A DNA stretch of 64,000 nucleotides, taken from assembly GCA_021442155.1 (NCBI GenBank), contig CM038228.1:15417179-15481178 (forward strand), written 5' to 3'. Position 1 is the first letter of the stretch, and each line of letters opens with the position of its first letter. The notes beneath the pieces are model-generated. The model made no database searches and was not told the DNA's origin. It saw only the letters and a program-made list of their open reading frames with translations. Positions 24,386 through 36,980 of the stretch are shown here, one piece after another. This stretch comes from Cymbidium sinense (Eukaryota > Streptophyta > Magnoliopsida > Asparagales > Orchidaceae). The position numbers and the translations under genes were made by a program.

Positions 24386-26281
24386 GAACAATGTCCCAAA
24401 TTATTTTTCATCAATAAAAAAATCCCTTTTTGATCAAACTTTTCTCCAAGTCAGAATATTTCCAATTACCAAATTCTCGACATGTCTAGTAGGTGTAAGA
24501 AGAACCTGAGCATCATCCTATCCCTTATTGGCACAACACAAACACAAATTTACACATAAACACAAATAAGTTGAATACAAATTCAATCACCTCGGGCTAC
24601 TTTGAGTGAGATAAGACCCTAGCGACCCTAGTTGCTCTAAGTGTGATTCACTAGCTAGTGTCTCTTTTGGTCATTTTACTTAGAAGGATGTGAGACCCCA
24701 TGCTTTCTTCCTATCTTAACCACTACAAACCAACGAGCCCTTGTTAGTTCAGTACATCTTACCACATGGCCAGTAAGCTACCTCGATGGTTGGCTTTGCT
24801 TAAGAAGATGTGAGTCCATGAGCTTTCTTCTTAAACTAACCATCGTGCACTGATTGGGTCCAAATCTATACATTTTATGATTAGGGTAAGACCCCCAGTG
24901 CCTCCTCTTCTTCCTAACTACTTCAAGCTTAGGTTGTCCTTTTTTGTGACTCCCCACTTGGCAGTCACCCTAGGTCAGATAGTAGTTGTCTAACATGACT
25001 ACCCCGATGATTAGTTCCTCTTAGAAGGATATATGAGTCACCGATGCTTTCTTCCTAGATTGATCATCATAAATCGATGAGCACTGTAGGTTGGTTGGTG
25101 TTCACTTTATTGATAGCAACCCACTCGGTGGATAACACCACTCAGGTAGATGTGAGTCCTCGTGCTTTCTCCTTAGTCGACCTTCGTACACTTATAAGCT
25201 TTATATTTCAATGATTAGGATAAGACCCCGGAGAACCTTTCCTATGGGCATTCTATTTGAATTAAGTCTTATGACCCCATCTAGACATGACCTAGGTTAC
25301 TATCGGTTGGACAGTTCCCTTTTCCAAGTGGCCACCCCTATGATTGGAAGCTTTGTACTATGGATGTACAAACTATCCCTTGGGCCATTAAACCTAAGGT
25401 AAGCTAAAGCCCCCATGGCTCTTAGTATGGCCCATCATAAACCAATAGAATCCATGCTAAATAAAAAGTAAGCAAACAAACAAAATAAAATCTCATGTGG
25501 ATTAGGATAAGACCCCCAAAGGCACCTCTTCCTAAGTAGGCATCCTATCTTTTTGGGAAATATTAGAAAACTCCCATAGGAATTCTCGACTATCTAAGTT
25601 GAGGTAAGATTCCTAGAGGCACTCATAGTAGTCACCCTAGGTTGGGTTTTACTTCTTGTATCAACGAGCCATCTCGATGGTTGATTCTGCTCTGGAAGAT
25701 GTGAGTCCCCGAGCTTCTTTCCTAGTACAGCCATCATAAATTGATGGAAGATTTCCCCTTTGGGCTAGTAAATCTAAGGCAGGTCTAGGCTCACATGGCC
25801 CCTCCTTAGTGTAGTCAATCACAAACTGACAAGGTCCATGCTCATTCAATAAATTAATATAAAATTAAAATCATGAATCACCAAAGTTAAATAAACAAAA
25901 GTTCATTAACTAAACCAATAAACTAAGCTAAATCAATCAAACCAAATAAACTCTACTCCAAATCTCATTTTCTTTTAACAAAGCCCTCACCCATCCCCTT
26001 GGCATAAATCAATCTATAATCCAATCAAATTCATGTGCAATCCCTAATAGATTCCTCTTCATGTCCTTGGCATGAAACCAATTCTCAATGAATCAAGCCA
26101 AATCTATTTAAATCTCCCATGCTTTTGACATAAAATGAATTACATCGCATTAGGGTCCATAATTCCATTTACCTCTCCACTTAGGTATGGATAGCCATCA
26201 TCAGTGTTTGTGACCTTCTCTGATGCTGTTGATCATCTCGATCAATTCCAATATTGTGGGCTCCAAAAATTCACCACCGAC
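24386..26281 (+). repeat. 3' untranslated region of element 2 with tandem repeats
   Basis: This is homologous to 4057-6440 and 45071-47858. Copies of the GATGTGAGTCCCCG...GCTTTCTTCC unit lie at about 24690, 24808, 25030, 25150 and 25700. Homology to the other elements runs to CACCACCGACCT near 26281, immediately before where the polypurine tract and LTR should start, and then stops abruptly. Confidence 0.7.
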
Positions 26282-28143
26282 CTCTCGATAATATGAACTG
26301 AAGAGAGTATGATTTAAGTGTTGGTGTAATTTTCAAAAGGCAAATGGAATAGTAGATAAGACACTACCCAAAGATTTCATCCTCATTTGGTGAGGACTTT
26401 AGATTTGGTTCTAGGTTTCCTATAGACGCAAGCCCCTATAATTAATTACCCCTCCCAATAAGTGAGAGAAACTTTCAATTAAGGAAAGTTGTTAGGGAAC
26501 TTAATGCATAGCATATAGTAGCAGCATATGGAGTTTAATATTTTAGATTATGAAATTCATCATTTTAGCTTAAAGCGAATGGTTGGGGGAATGATGATGT
26601 GCTAGATCTAGATCCCATGGTTTGTCATCCCAGTTGTGTCCCTAGTCTCCTTAGTCGAGAGGTAGTAAACTGAAGGATCCTTAGCAACACATGGGTTATG
26701 TCTCCAAGAAATCCATAGAGGTAGTGTTTATCTAAGAGACAAGCTTAAGTTTCTACAGATGGCTTTTTTCGGTGTACCTATGATTCACAACTCAAAGGGT
26801 AGAGCCATTGGGGAGGATACGAGCTACGGTTGTGATCATAATATAATGGAGCCTTACTTTCCAAACTACCTGATCAGAGGACTTTGGTCGTAACTGCATC
26901 ATCTGTGGAGCCTACTGGCCAAGCCATGTGGCCAAAGGACACAGGCCACATCCTTACTAGCGTGAGGTTGATTGAGAGTGAACATAGTAGAATACTTGAT
27001 TTGACATTGGCTCTTTTATGAGCTAGAGTTTTCTTAATTTGTCACCTCTGACAAATAGTTATAGAAGATGGATAGATTGAGTTTTTCTTTAAGCTTTTAA
27101 TAATTGAGTTTCATTTAAATAGTTTTTAGTTTGACTCAATTTGAGTTAATTGGATTTGAAATTAAAATCACATTTTGATGAAAGTATCCCCTCCAGTTGA
27201 AATCACCATTCAACACACATCTCGGGTAGTTGGTTGATTAATCGAATATATTTAACAACTTTAAATCCTATCAACTCATTGCAACAAGGATCGGATCTAT
27301 TATCACATGATTAGTTTCTGATATTTTACTAAGTTGAAATTCTTATAATTGATTTTTAGGTTTTGTTAACTCAGACCCAGTCCTAAGACTAAATTGGAAG
27401 CTACATTTCTGATACTTGAATCTAAACATTGAATGTAATGGGCATCTTTGTGAATAATTAATGCCTTATGTTCACTTGTATGATATTGTGAATCATATTT
27501 TTTGATTGTAATTTAAAAAATTTCTCATAAGAAGCTTACTTATTGGATTTTGCAATCTCAAAAATCATTTGGTTTATAGTCTTTCCAACAAGTTGCTCAT
27601 CTTTAGTGAAAATCTCTTTTGAAATTCATTTGATTTTCACTTCAACTTGAAGATAGCACTCAATAAATTTTATGTGTGCCAATTTTATGTTCAATGGGAA
27701 CCTTCTTTAGAAATCCATTTTAAATTAGACATTCCAATATATGGATTACATAAGAATACTTGTTCTTTATGAATCTCACTTTAGAGTTTGAATTGAGCTC
27801 TATTTCATTTGAAAATTAACCTTCTAGCTTCATGTAACCTCCTCATAAGTATAACATGAATTCAAAGTTATATTTACATTTGGCTTATTCTATTTCAATC
27901 ATTTTCACACATGATAGAACATAAGCCACAAGATTCAATAGTTCTTCTTAACTAATTTTAGTGTTTGCTATAGAATGCAAATGAATTATCAAGCTTCATT
28001 GTCAATCTCCAAGCTCTACTGTGTTCAATTTAAATCACTTTTAATTCACTTGGAATAAATTATAATAACTTTAGTGCTTATTACCTTAGCCATATTCATG
28101 CTTATAGGCTAGCTTCGTAGTCACATTCATATTAATATAAGAG
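26282..28143. other. Unassigned non-coding segment replacing the 3' LTR of element 2
   Basis: No similarity to any other part of the window was seen and there is no ORF of note. The part at 26420-27000 is less AT-rich and includes a perfect 8-bp inverted repeat, ATGTGGCC/GGCCACAT, at 26926-26951 with a 10-nt loop. The rest (27000-28143) is AT-rich. It could be flanking DNA after a truncated element 2, another repeat, or a divergent LTR of element 2 whose purine-rich start would be near 26296-26308. The right edge is the target site copy of element 3. Confidence 0.4.
28139..28143. repeat. Left target site duplication of element 3 (AAGAG)
   Basis: AAGAG sits directly before the TGTTGACC start of the LTR. 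The same five bases follow the last LTR at 51614-51618. Five base pairs is the usual duplication length for Ty3/gypsy integration. Confidence 0.6.
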
Positions 28144-28529
28144 TGTTGACCTCATTTTTAAGATGAGCTCTCAACCCCTCCATCTTAGGCATAAGACTTC
28201 TCTTAGACACTAAGAGTTTTCTTAGTCTTAAAACACTTCTAGTGATTAGGTGAACACTTAACCTAACCCTAGAGACTTAGAAGAGTTAGCCATAGGAATA
28301 GGTAATTCCTTAGGGGTGTTAGGAAAATTTTCCTATCCTATAGCTTGAACCAAATCCTCACTTCCTTCCTTCAAGTCAAATTTCAAAATTCAAATCAAAC
28401 TCCAAATTCAAATCAACCTTAAACTCAATTCAATTCCAAATCAAACTCAAATCAATTCCAACTTGATGGATTTTCTCAAATCATGAATCAATTCCAAATG
28501 ATTGAAACCCATGATTGAATTCCAAATTC

Positions 28530-29180
28530 TAAAAATCTTTCCTAAGTCACTTTGATTCTATCTTATGGACTTAGCCTAAATAAAATCTAAATCAACTCAA
28601 ACTCAAGAAATTTTCTCATAACCCATTTATATTCTCATTTATATTCACAAATATAAATGAAATATAAATTCAAATATCCAAAATTCAATTTAAAAATCAA
28701 ATCCAAATTCAACCAAGATTTAACCTAAGCCTTTCAAGTCAAATTCTTGAACTTAGCCAAATAAAATTCAAATTCAAGCCTAACCCTTGATTTTTCTTCA
28801 TGATTCAATCAACCCTTCAATCATGAATCCAAATATAAACACAAACTTCAATCATCAAACCAAAACTAAATTCAAAAATCAAATCCAAATTCAACCAAAA
28901 TTCAACCTAAGCCTTTCAAGTCAAATTCTTGAACTTAGCCAAATCAAATTCAAATCAAGCCAAACCTTGATTTGTTTTCATGATTCAACCAATCCTTCAA
29001 TCATGAATCCAAATATAAACATAAACTTCAATCATCAAGCCAAAACTAAATTCAAAAATCAAACCCAAGTCAAACTCATGATTCACCCTTTGAACTTGAA
29101 ATTGTCAAATGAATCAAACCCATTTGACTCCAAATCACGTGCAAATGGATTTATATTTCAGTCATAAGTCCATATGTCAA
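28530..29180 (+). repeat. About 181-bp tandem repeats in element 3 5' LTR
   Basis: CCTAAGCCTTTCAAGTC recurs at 28724 and 28905 (181 bp apart), each followed by CTTGAACTTAGCC, a TTCATGATTCAAYCAA string and AATCATGAATCCAAATATAAAC. A weaker unit starts near 28540. These are equivalent to 6719-7330. Confidence 0.65.
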
Positions 29181-30060
29181 TCAAACTTGATTCAAGCCTT
29201 GATCAAGCCAATTGACCCACTTAGGCTCACTTGACCTAAAGTGACCTAAAGTACCCCTTATGATCCAAATTTTAATCCTGCCCAAATTGGATTGAACTAA
29301 GCCCACCTAAGCCTCACATTGTGAGCAACAATCATCATGAGATAATCAATCACTCAAATTAGGTCAAACTAAGTCAAACCTAAGGGTTGACCAAGTCAAC
29401 ACTTAGCCAAAATGAAACTTAAACTAGCCAAAATACACCATAGGCCAAATTGATTGAAACCATTGATCAAAACTCATTCACGATCAATGTTTGAACTTGA
29501 CTAAGTCATCATTTGAGCCTAACCTAGCCCAATTGGCCACTTGACCTAAGTTGACCCAACTTGACCTAAAAAGTCAAAATGTGTCAAAACTTGATCTAAG
29601 CCAAATTGATTGAAACCAATGGGTCAAGCTCATTGCAAATCACATGTTGTACTTGACCAAACCCTCAATTGGCCAACTAGACCCAACCTAGCCCAATTGA
29701 CCATGAACCCAACTTGACCTAAAAGGTCAAATTGAGCCAAAATCAAGCCAAACTAAAATTGATTGGAAATAAAGATACCAATACATTTCAAATGACCAAT
29801 AAAACCTAAACCAACCCATGACCTAACCCAAATAGGTCAAATGGGTCAAATTGGTCAACTTGACCCATTTGACCTAAATGAAATCAAATGAACCAAATCC
29901 AAATATAAATCAAATTGAACCACACCAATGATGCCAACACATTTCAACTGGTCATATGAACTTGACCCAACCCTTGGTTTGACCTAATTTGACCAATTGG
30001 CCAACTTGACCCAAGTTGACCCATTTTGACCTCAATGGGTCAACATGAGCCAAATCATAT
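29120..30060 (+). promoter_or_regulatory. TTGACY-dense block in LTR U3 (W-box core array)
   Basis: I counted about 29 TTGACC/TTGACT cores over both strands in roughly 950 bp, where about one would be expected by chance at equal base use. Many are in inverted pairs, such as CAACTTGACCCAAGTTGACC near 30001. The dense block is kept in the sister LTR at 7440-8430. WRKY binding is an inference from the known W-box core only. Confidence 0.55.
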
Positions 30061-30495
30061 CAAATCAATTCCAAATTCATTGAAACATGGCCCAACCCAT
30101 TTTTCAATCACACTAAACATATTCAAACTGAAATCCAAGCCAAATGACCATTTTACCCCCAAGTCAAAGGGTAATTCTTGGCCGAATTCTCTTGGAATTT
30201 GGTCAAATCCTCTTCATGGCCACTTGGCACCCTCTTAGTGGGCTCATGGACACTAGTAAGAGTGTTGCACTTGACCCAATGGTTTGGGTCAACCAAACCC
30301 AACCCAATGACCAAATCGACCACCCACTTGAAATGAGCACATGGGAATCATCCTCCACATTATTTTGCACATGGCAACCTCTCCACTACCTCCCTCTGGC
30401 CAAACTAAACCATGTGAAAGCAAAATGACCTAACAAACCCATTGCATCGCCAATTGATCCAAAATAGTAAATCCATGCTTCATCTAATCCTTCAA

Positions 30496-30512
30496 GGGGA
30501 GATATACTCCCC
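30496..30512 (+). other. GC-rich hairpin in LTR, sister of 8872-8890
   Basis: GGGGAG, loop ATATA, CTCCCC: a perfect 6-bp stem with the same 5-nt loop as in the other long LTR, in strongly diverged flanks. Confidence 0.6.
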
Positions 30513-33500
30513 CTAATTTCACTTGAACCCAAGACATTCACACTTGATTGACTGAGAGAGACCTAAGGCAAGCTCTCCAAGCTCCTTCAAGCAATCACCA
30601 AGTGATTTGCATTCTCCATTTTTGGATTCCTTCAAACCAAAATAGGGAGGCTAAGAAATTCCAGCCAATACCCCAATTCCTCCTTCAAGCATCCTCAGAG
30701 GGCCTAATTGAACTCATCCAAAGCTTCTTCCAAGCTTCAAAGGCAAGGAGGTGGAGCTAGAACAAGGATGAAAGCATTTGAAGAGGAGCTTGGTCCATAG
30801 AAGATCCACTCAACCTCAAGCCCTCAAATCTTCAATAGAGCTTCATCTCTACTAGATGAAGCTACCTTGATGGTTAGGAGCACCGGTGATAGCCTCGGTG
30901 AGGTATGCCTTCAAATGAATCTTAGGTATAGGAGTTCTTGGTCCTTTATGAAAGAAATTTTCACCCCATGCAAAATTGACAATTAGATCTTCTTATGTTT
31001 GCTCTTAGATGGTGTGGGTTGAGTTTGAGCTCAATCTGAGCTCAATCGAGCTCGGATCATGCCCTAAGGGATGGACGATCTCCATCTCCCCAGCAAGCTT
31101 AGTGATGGATCATGGACTATCCATCCACATGTTTGAGATGGACGGTCCTGATCAAGCCACATTAGATCCATTGATTATCCCTTTAGAAATCACGGGTTTA
31201 ATCTGGATTGTCCGATCTTCGATGAACGATCGAGGAGAAAGCACATAGCATCGCCATTTGACGCGACAGTTGATTTGATAACTTAAATAACTAATCCGCA
31301 TGCATATGGAAACGTCACATTAGCGGTCCATGGCATCAAGATGGATATATAATTAGGGTTTTAATTAATTACTTAATAAATCTTTAAATATTCATAACTA
31401 AATGTAAAAAAAAATCAAAAAAAATACAAAATAAAATGCATTGTGAAGATAATTTAGTAAGGAATTCACTAAAGGTATTTCTAATGGATTTTGAATAGTG
31501 CATTTTCCTTAATTAAGGTTTTAGTGAAAACTTAATAACCCTAATTACTTCATTAATTCATTTCAAATTTCTTAGATGCATTTAGGGGGACCTCACCTCC
31601 CTAATTTTTTTTTGAAATTTATTGAGTTAATTAGGGAAATTAATTGAATCCTTAATCACTCTCTTTATGTAATTATAATTAAGCATGTGAATAGTGGTTT
31701 CCCTTTATTAATTAAGTTTGCTTAAGTGAAGAAGAGGTTTATGGAATGGGGTTTGGGAATTTTCCTAAGCCATTCCCTAAACCCCTTTCCTTCTTAATCC
31801 AAACTTAATTGGGGCTAGTCCACTAATCACCTACTTATTAACTTGATAAAATTTTCAAATATTTAACTTAACCAATTCATCTTGGGTAGGTGCTTGGTGT
31901 TCAATAACCTAAGCAGCTTAAGGAAATCAAAATCCAATCCACATGTGTGGGAAGGGTTATGAAAGTACTTAAATTAAACCCTTTAGCTATATTAATCACT
32001 AATTGTGAGCCAATTGCATTAGGCCTTTTCTTTCCTAGGTGCATTGCTAATTTAAATTCCTTGTGTAGTTTTATGTCATACATTGGCTCATAATTATTTA
32101 ATTAAATATGTTAAAGTGGTGTAGGTAAGGGATAATTAATGAACTTGATGTACTCCTTAACCTAAACAAAATATAAAATCAATCTAATAATTCTAAAATT
32201 AAACTAAAATAACATACACATGTCAAAAATAGATTAGGACCAGTAAACCTCTTTACATTTCTTAAATTCAAATCAAACTCAAACAAAACTAAAATCTCTC
32301 AAAAACAAATTTGATTTACTTTAAATAATCCTATCTCATAAGATTATCTTTAGGAATTAATTAGGGTGAATGAATTTACATGCTTTCATCACTTTATTTC
32401 TTTTCTAACATGCTAAATGTGTATGTCATATGAAAAGCATGCATTCATGCCTTTTAAATATCAAATTAAAAATGAAATATTTCCTTTATGTCAAATTGCA
32501 TGTTTTGGCTAAAGTAAGAATATGAATGGCTATTATCACTATTAAATCCAAAATTATTTTCAAAACTTATAAATCAAACATTATAACTAAAATGTATGCT
32601 ATTTATAATTATTTATAAGCTTGCATGTGAGTATAAACATAAAGATATGCATTGTGTGACTTTCCTTCTCTTCTCTTTTAGCATAGTTTTGAATAGGATT
32701 TTGTAAAGTGTATAGTTCATTTGAAAAGAACACAACACTTGCTTAAATCCATTCCTATTCATTCATATGTTATCACTTAAAAAGGATATTCACACTTGCA
32801 TATGTAAATTGCATAAATAAATCAAACAAACAAACATAAATTTTTTTTTGCATGATTTTCTTTCCATGCATTTCTTTTTTTACATGCACATGTATTTAAT
32901 AAAAGTGGTATATTAGTCTGGACAATCTTGGGGTTGCAAAGCTTTAAGTAGCCCTAAGTAGGTCTTGTACCTTATACCCCTGGCACTAACAATGACGTCG
33001 TACTCACTTATGTCTTTTATACTTGTAAGTGTGCATATGTAAAATGGATAAAATAATCATTCTTTTCTACTTAACAAAATCATGCATACATGAAACTTTC
33101 CAAATTTTTTAAACAAACTCTCTTAGCATTCATCATTAAGTTGTGCTAAACACTTCCATTTGCATGTATAGATATGCTTAGGATTCATCCATATGCATGT
33201 TACACATGTTGGGGAAGAAATGAAGTGTTGTATGTTTTGTGATAGTATTTCACTTTACTTAATCTTAAAATGCCTTTCTTTTGAATAGGTTTATTTAGGA
33301 AAAATCTAAACTTAAGATTAATTAAATCACATAATAAAACATTCATTAAACAACAATCAAATATGAATCTACCTTAGAAATTACTTAAGGTAGGGAGGAA
33401 AGAGAAGTTCTCTTCTCTTTTCCTCTCTTTACAACACTTAGTAATTAATTGTAGGTTCATTCAATCCTAAACAAATCATGAAAATAAAATCAACCAAATC

Positions 33501-35734
33501 AATTAAATTACTTAAATGAAACCATCCTCTAAGTTGAACATTTTCATACTTAGAAAACTTCAACCTTAAAGCCTAACTAAGCATACCACATAAACCTTAA
33601 AAAGCACACACATTAGGCTAAGTCACCAATTCTAGCTTTAGGTTAGGGTGGTGCATGATTTGATGTTTGCTTTTATTTTGTGATGTGATGTTTTAGTCTG
33701 GATGTTAGGTATGTGTGCTGAATGGTAGGAGATCTTAGTCTAACCATTATCTTCAAGGGATTGTGCTTAAGGGGGCGTAATAAAAATATAAAATCCTTTT
33801 GTTGTGCGGTGCTTATACCCTAAGCATAATCCAAAATAGGAAGTGGACTTGGTTACCCATGTGTGGGGTGTTAAGTCTAATTTATATATATATACATGCT
33901 TAAGATTGTATGGTTTGTTTAGCTAATCTATATTTTGCAGGTTTTAGTTAGATTTTTTTTCCCATTTTCATGTAATTTTGCAATTAGATTTTGGAATGAT
34001 TGTTATGGGGATTAGGTTTAACATTGGTTATAAGACTATGTCTTATGTATATGTGAAGCCTTTTAGCAACCATTCCAACCAATCAAAAGAAGAAGAAGAG
34101 AGAAAAGAAAGAAAAAGAAAGAAGAAGAAGAAAGAAGAAATGAAAATGAAGACCCAATGAATTCCTTCTTGATTGTAATTTATTCATTTGTAATCCAGGT
34201 TGTATAAGGGTAGAGCTCGATTACCTAATTTTTTTTTGGGTTTGTATGGTGGAGCCCAACTATAAATGGCCTTTTATTCTTTTGTACTAGCTTTATAAAT
34301 TGATTGATGTTTGTTTAGCTTGTGCATTAAGATGACATCTTTTCCTAGTTTCTTCCTTGCTTTGATGTATGGCCTAGATGATGATTAAGCACTTAGAAAA
34401 ATAAATTTTCTACCAAAGTAATCAACTCAAACTAAAAATAAATAACTCATAACCTCATCTAAAGCTTAGGTCATAAATCAAGATAAAGAATTAGTAACCC
34501 CTTAGCTGGATGTTCTATTTTCTTTCTCACATCATGCATAAAAAGTATATTATTTTACTCTTGATTAGAGAGCTTCCACCTTTTCCAGAGAACTTGGCTT
34601 GAACTTTGAGAGCCATGGTGGAAACACACCTCCTTATCTTACTAATTTTGGCCCATAATCTAATTTCTCATGCATTAGGCATATGAATCCTAAAGCTTGT
34701 GTCAAATTGATTGTCCAAAATAAAAATAAAATATAACAAAATTTATTTTAGATTTAAGTCATTAAATCATGTCCTACATGATCTAGTCTCCTAGGGAGTG
34801 TGTTCAAGGACTTAGTCTCTTTCTAAATAAATAATAGCTTAACTATCTTGCAAAAGCATATGACTTTACTATGTATTTAAAATCGTAGGAGGAGTTAGTT
34901 GGCGCCACCCCATGGTTGTAAGTCCAATAGTGGTTTATCCTCTCTTATGAAGGTAAACTAAATACCTATTTTTTGCCTTAGATTTAGGTCATGCTTTTGG
35001 CCCTTGCCAAAGCTCCCTAGATTTAGATTTAGAGGTTGCTACTTCCCTTTGTGGACTACGAGCATAAACCCTCGCCTCCTAGGCATTTCTATGACCTTGT
35101 ATCATGGAATTGTAAGCTCTAACTTTCTAATAAAAATTTGACTCAAACAAATAAATCAATTTAATTTCAAAAATATAAAGCCCAATCATAGGATAGTCTG
35201 GGATGCTTACAAGGTATCTTAGTATCCTAAGCATCCTCTACTTATCTTCATTTGGTTTCAATAAGAACTCCCTCCGCTTAATCGATCCCGCTTAATTTTC
35301 TAAGAATAAACCAATCAATTGATAGTCCTACCTTTTAAAATCTTTGGAGATGATCATTTACCAATTGAGTATTCAAGAATCTTGTTCCTTAGAATATAAT
35401 TAACTATGGGGCTTGCCCTATAAAGAACTTAAGAACTGGTTTAAAATAAACCCTACTTTACTTTTCCATATAAAGTGGGGAAGAATCTCAGTATATTCTG
35501 AAGACCCATAGTCTTTAGGAGTCCTTATTGGTGATTAGGTCCATTGCGGTGGTGAATTCTATCTTTGAGATAGTACACCTTTCCTCAATGTTGCACGATC
35601 ACCCTAATAAGAATCTGGATCTATGTGTCCCAATAAGGTGTTATATTTCTATTTTATTTTTTATCCTCTTTTTTTTAAAAAGGGATAGATGAAGACAAGA
35701 ATATATTTTAAAAAATTTTCACCATAGAATTTTC

Positions 35735-35752
35735 TAGCGACTCCACCAGGAA
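35735..35752 (+). promoter_or_regulatory. Primer binding site of element 3 (tRNA-Arg type)
   Basis: TAGCGACTCCACCAGGAA lies 8 nt after the LTR end. It matches the TGGCGACT...GGGGA pattern complementary to plant tRNA-Arg with a few changes, and it aligns with 14997-15014 of element 2. It would prime minus-strand DNA synthesis. Confidence 0.7.
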
Positions 35753-36980
35753 AGGTTCCTCTCTCCATCTTTGGTAAATGATCATTGTCTTCAAGTATCG
35801 ATAGTGGGTTTGTACTTTTATATGAATCCAAGACTATTTTTCTTTTCTGTTGGCACTTAGCTTATCTCATCCCTAAGTTAAGCTAGCCAACATCTTTAGG
35901 TTTTAGGACCTCATCCCGTGTTGGTCTTAAAACCCCAGTTGGATTCCCCAAAGGGTGAAAATAAAATTTTAATAAAAGAAAATGATCAAAGACTTTCTCC
36001 TTACCATTTTTTATGGTAAGGAAAGGTTCATTCCAAAAATAAAGAAAAATAAATCCTTTATGAAAAATATCAATTTCAAAAGCACTTTTTCAAAATGCAC
36101 ATAATAAAATGTTTGCACAAATTTTTTATAAATCACCCTCTTCTAACAATCCTCATGATTGTTATATGTTGGATCATTTCAAAATTAAAATAAAAAATCA
36201 TGCTTTCCAAAAGCATAAATGAACATCTTCATTCAATTTATTAAATAAAGATTTCATTTTCAAAAAAAATGAACAATCATCTTTTCCAAAAAGAAAATCA
36301 ATGAAATCTCTTTTCAAAAATAAAATCCAAAATCACATTTTCTCAATTCATTTTGATGAAGACTTCATTTCCCAAAAATAAAACCAACAATCATATTTCA
36401 AAAAGCACAAAATTTGAAGATGGGCCTTTCCATTCAATATATCCAAATGTGTTGGATGGATGTCACAACTTTGAAAGAGTGAAAATCCCAACTTAACACA
36501 TGATTTTTTTTTCAAAATCAAATCAAAAACAAAAGAAACACATTTGAATTTCCTTAGCATACCTAAACTTGCTAAGGATACTCTTTTTCAAAATTAAATC
36601 CAAAACAAAAAGAAACACATTGGGATTTGTTTTAGCATACCCAAATTTGCTAAGTGAGTAAATTCCAAAAATCCAAAAAAAAAAAATCAATTGACCCTTT
36701 ACTTTAACATACTCAAATTTGTTAAATAAAATCTTCAAAATCAAATTCAAACATGAACCTATGGAAGCATCTCCAAAAATATTTGAATATTTCAACATAC
36801 CCCAAATTTGTTGAAAGTGGATTATACATTCAAAATTTCCTTTCCCATCAATCTCAAAATCTCTTCTAAATTCAGCCCACTTAACACTTTCAAGATGTTG
36901 GTGTGGGTTCAAATACTAAATTCAATTCAAAAATCAACAAACAAATCATTCAAGTTTGTTTTCATATAAACTTTCAATTT
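35753..36980 (+). other. Leader of element 3 with a hairpin array
   Basis: This untranslated leader is AT-rich. It holds a run of short stem-loops: 36144-36164 (8 bp), 36200-36216 (7 bp), 36253-36273 (8 bp), 36280-36294 (6 bp), 36397-36418 (6 bp), 36431-36458 (9 bp with two G-U pairs), 36552-36577 (8 bp), 36632-36653 (6 bp plus a wobble), 36703-36726 (7 bp) and 36790-36816 (8 bp). There is one more near 36003-36023 (CTTACCAT/ATGGTAAG). The last three have loops of the type TACYCAAATT. Element 2 keeps only degraded traces at about 15280-15440. The open minus-strand frame 36523-36912 is a by-product of the repeats. Confidence 0.6.

Larger units (their letters stand above)
28144..35726 (+). repeat. 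5' LTR of element 3 (about 7.58 kb)
   Basis: It starts TGTTGACCTCATTTTT and ends ACCATA, 8 nt before a primer binding site. It is alignable along its length to 6453-14212. Order: about 181-bp sub-repeats, TTGACY-dense block, GC hairpin, AT-rich middle, conserved block near 32905-32995, GA-rich tract (34086-34150) and the 3' part. It carries many short deletions (3-20 bp) relative to the other copies. The open frame at 28787-29167 only mirrors the tandem repeat (it encodes MNPNI...NFNHQ twice) and is not a gene. Confidence 0.85.

Noticed and set aside
28787..29167. 126-codon open frame with a duplicated MNPNI...NFNHQ peptide
   Set aside because: It lies inside the LTR tandem repeat, the 181-bp unit explains the duplicated peptide, and the sister LTR does not keep the frame.
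36523..36912. Minus-strand open frame of 129 codons with repeated LSKFGYAK-like text
   Set aside because: The peptide repeat is only the translation of the hairpin repeats; there is no counterpart in element 2.
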